IMG/VR virus record: IMGVR_UViG_3300025062_000008
Span: 1 to 20,359 of that record
Length of the DNA stretch: 20,359 bases
From: a virus
Reading direction: 5' to 3' (one strand)
Below the pieces are notes generated by a model that was given only the letters and a program-made list of their open reading frames with translations, had not been told where the DNA came from and made no database searches. Made by a program: the position numbers and the translations under genes. Positions 19,836 through 20,359 of the stretch are shown piece after piece. The first letter of the stretch is position 1. Each line of letters opens with the position of its first letter.

Positions 19836-20084
19836 ATGAACTTCTTTCAAAGATTATTTGCAAAAGAAGAGTTTATTAAAATGCGGCGGTATCAACTTGC
19901 TTGCCAAGAGTTAGACAGATGGTTAGCGAGCGACCCAAAGGCTGTAATGATAATCAAGCATATTGATGATTATGCTAACGATAGAGGTGCTTTATGGCCA
20001 GATAAGTTGCGTAGGCAGTTGTCTGAGCTGGAAAAAGAAAATAAACCCCAGTCTAACCAACCTTTAGAGCCGCCTGTATTCTGA
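19836..20084 (+). CDS. hypothetical protein, 82 aa
   Basis: Protein of 82 residues with an amphipathic or weakly hydrophobic N terminus (MNFFQRLFAKEEF), a helical middle and a Pro/Gln-rich tail (KPQSNQPLEPPVF). It lies 9 bases after the gpF-like gene and ends just before a terminator. No family recognised; it could be a small head-assembly factor, judged only by position. Confidence 0.6.
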   Translation: MNFFQRLFAKEEFIKMRRYQLACQELDRWLASDPKAVMIIKHIDDYANDRGALWPDKLRRQLSELEKENKPQSNQPLEPPVF

Positions 20085-20103
20085 TTCTATTAAACAAACA
20101 CAG

Positions 20104-20126
20104 CCACTCAAACGAGTGGTTTTTTT
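20104..20126 (+). terminator. rho-independent terminator
   Basis: 6-bp stem CCACTC (20104-20109)/GAGTGG (20114-20119), 4-base loop, seven T residues. It precedes the DUF2213 gene. Confidence 0.85.
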
Positions 20127-20148
20127 ACGTCCATAAAAAGGGCATGAC

Positions 20149-20359
20149 ATGAAATTTACAGACCGCGCCACACTGACTGAGCCTAGAGAGACTGAGAACG
20201 GTTACTTGGTAGGTGACGTTAGGTGTGCGAGAACAGGAATACAGCAGTATTTAGGGGTTGAGCTTGGATTGCCTAGCATGGACATTATTAACGTCTATCG
20301 CTCACCCGAAGAAGTGTTTAATAAAGACAGCTTGGCAAGTTATCCGCATAAGCCTATGA
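20149..20359 (+). CDS. DUF2213 head protein, N-terminal part (cut by window end)
   Basis: The first 70 codons of a gene that continues beyond the window. It starts MKFTDRATLTEPRETENGYL and has ARTGIQQYLGVELG then VYRSPEEVFNKDSL and SYPHKP, the N-terminal signature of the DUF2213 family. Such proteins lie between the portal/head-morphogenesis genes and the major capsid gene, and are thought to act as prohead protease or scaffold. An AAAAGGG Shine-Dalgarno precedes the ATG. The protease role is family inference, not visible in the fragment. Confidence 0.8.
   Translation, partial: MKFTDRATLTEPRETENGYLVGDVRCARTGIQQYLGVELGLPSMDIINVYRSPEEVFNKDSLASYPHKPM

Overview
This window is the early region and the start of the late region of a temperate, tailed, siphovirus-like phage or prophage. 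Its layout follows the lambdoid plan. Moderately AT-rich DNA, the protein types and the gene order DUF2280 small terminase, large terminase, DUF1073 portal, gpF-like head protein, DUF2213 suggest a host in the Moraxellaceae (Psychrobacter, Moraxella or Acinetobacter). The host is an inference from remembered resemblance, not a database match. No integrase or attachment site lies inside the window.

Left arm (1-4110, minus strand). A tightly packed early operon starts at a well-formed leftward promoter (4238-4265). Overlapping ATGA junctions link several of its genes. It holds small proteins of unknown function, including one with a signal peptide and one with a zinc ribbon. It ends with a recombination pair: a RecA-like (Sak4/AAA_24-type) ATPase and a PD-(D/E)XK RecB/Cas4-like exonuclease.

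Immunity region (4238-5504). An S24/LexA-type cleavable repressor on the minus strand faces a Cro-like protein on the plus strand. At least five 17-bp operators of the form TTAAAC-N5-GTTTAA sit in the two control regions. The leftward and rightward promoters are near mirror images, each with an operator lying between its -35 and -10 boxes. A possible 39-residue Trp-rich ORF follows the repressor and ends just before a terminator.

Right early operon (5319-13195, plus strand). Its order is Cro, a ribbon-helix-helix-like protein, a Rha regulator, three small or uncharacterised proteins, an AntA/KilAC antirepressor, a replication initiator with four internal iterons (the likely origin), a DnaC-like helicase loader, several small genes, RusA resolvase, a DUF3310 protein, an HNH/Ref-like zinc protein, NinB and a Q-like antiterminator. 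A small protein here is a paralogue of one in the left arm.

Late region (13192-20359, plus strand). A late promoter sits on the end of the Q gene, followed by a structured leader and a terminator, as in the lambda PR'/tR' arrangement. Three tiny genes come next, then a metallopeptidase-like protein, terminase small and large subunits, portal, an HNH/AP2 homing endonuclease flanked by an 11-bp direct repeat, a small unknown protein, the gpF-like head morphogenesis protein, another small unknown, and the first 70 codons of a DUF2213 protein. Rho-independent terminators separate the modules, presumably read through by Q-modified polymerase.

The points most worth following are the paired hairpin leaders in the two early operons, the duplicated APxW small protein, the iteron origin inside the initiator gene, the homing-endonuclease insertion and the small ORF co-located with the repressor.
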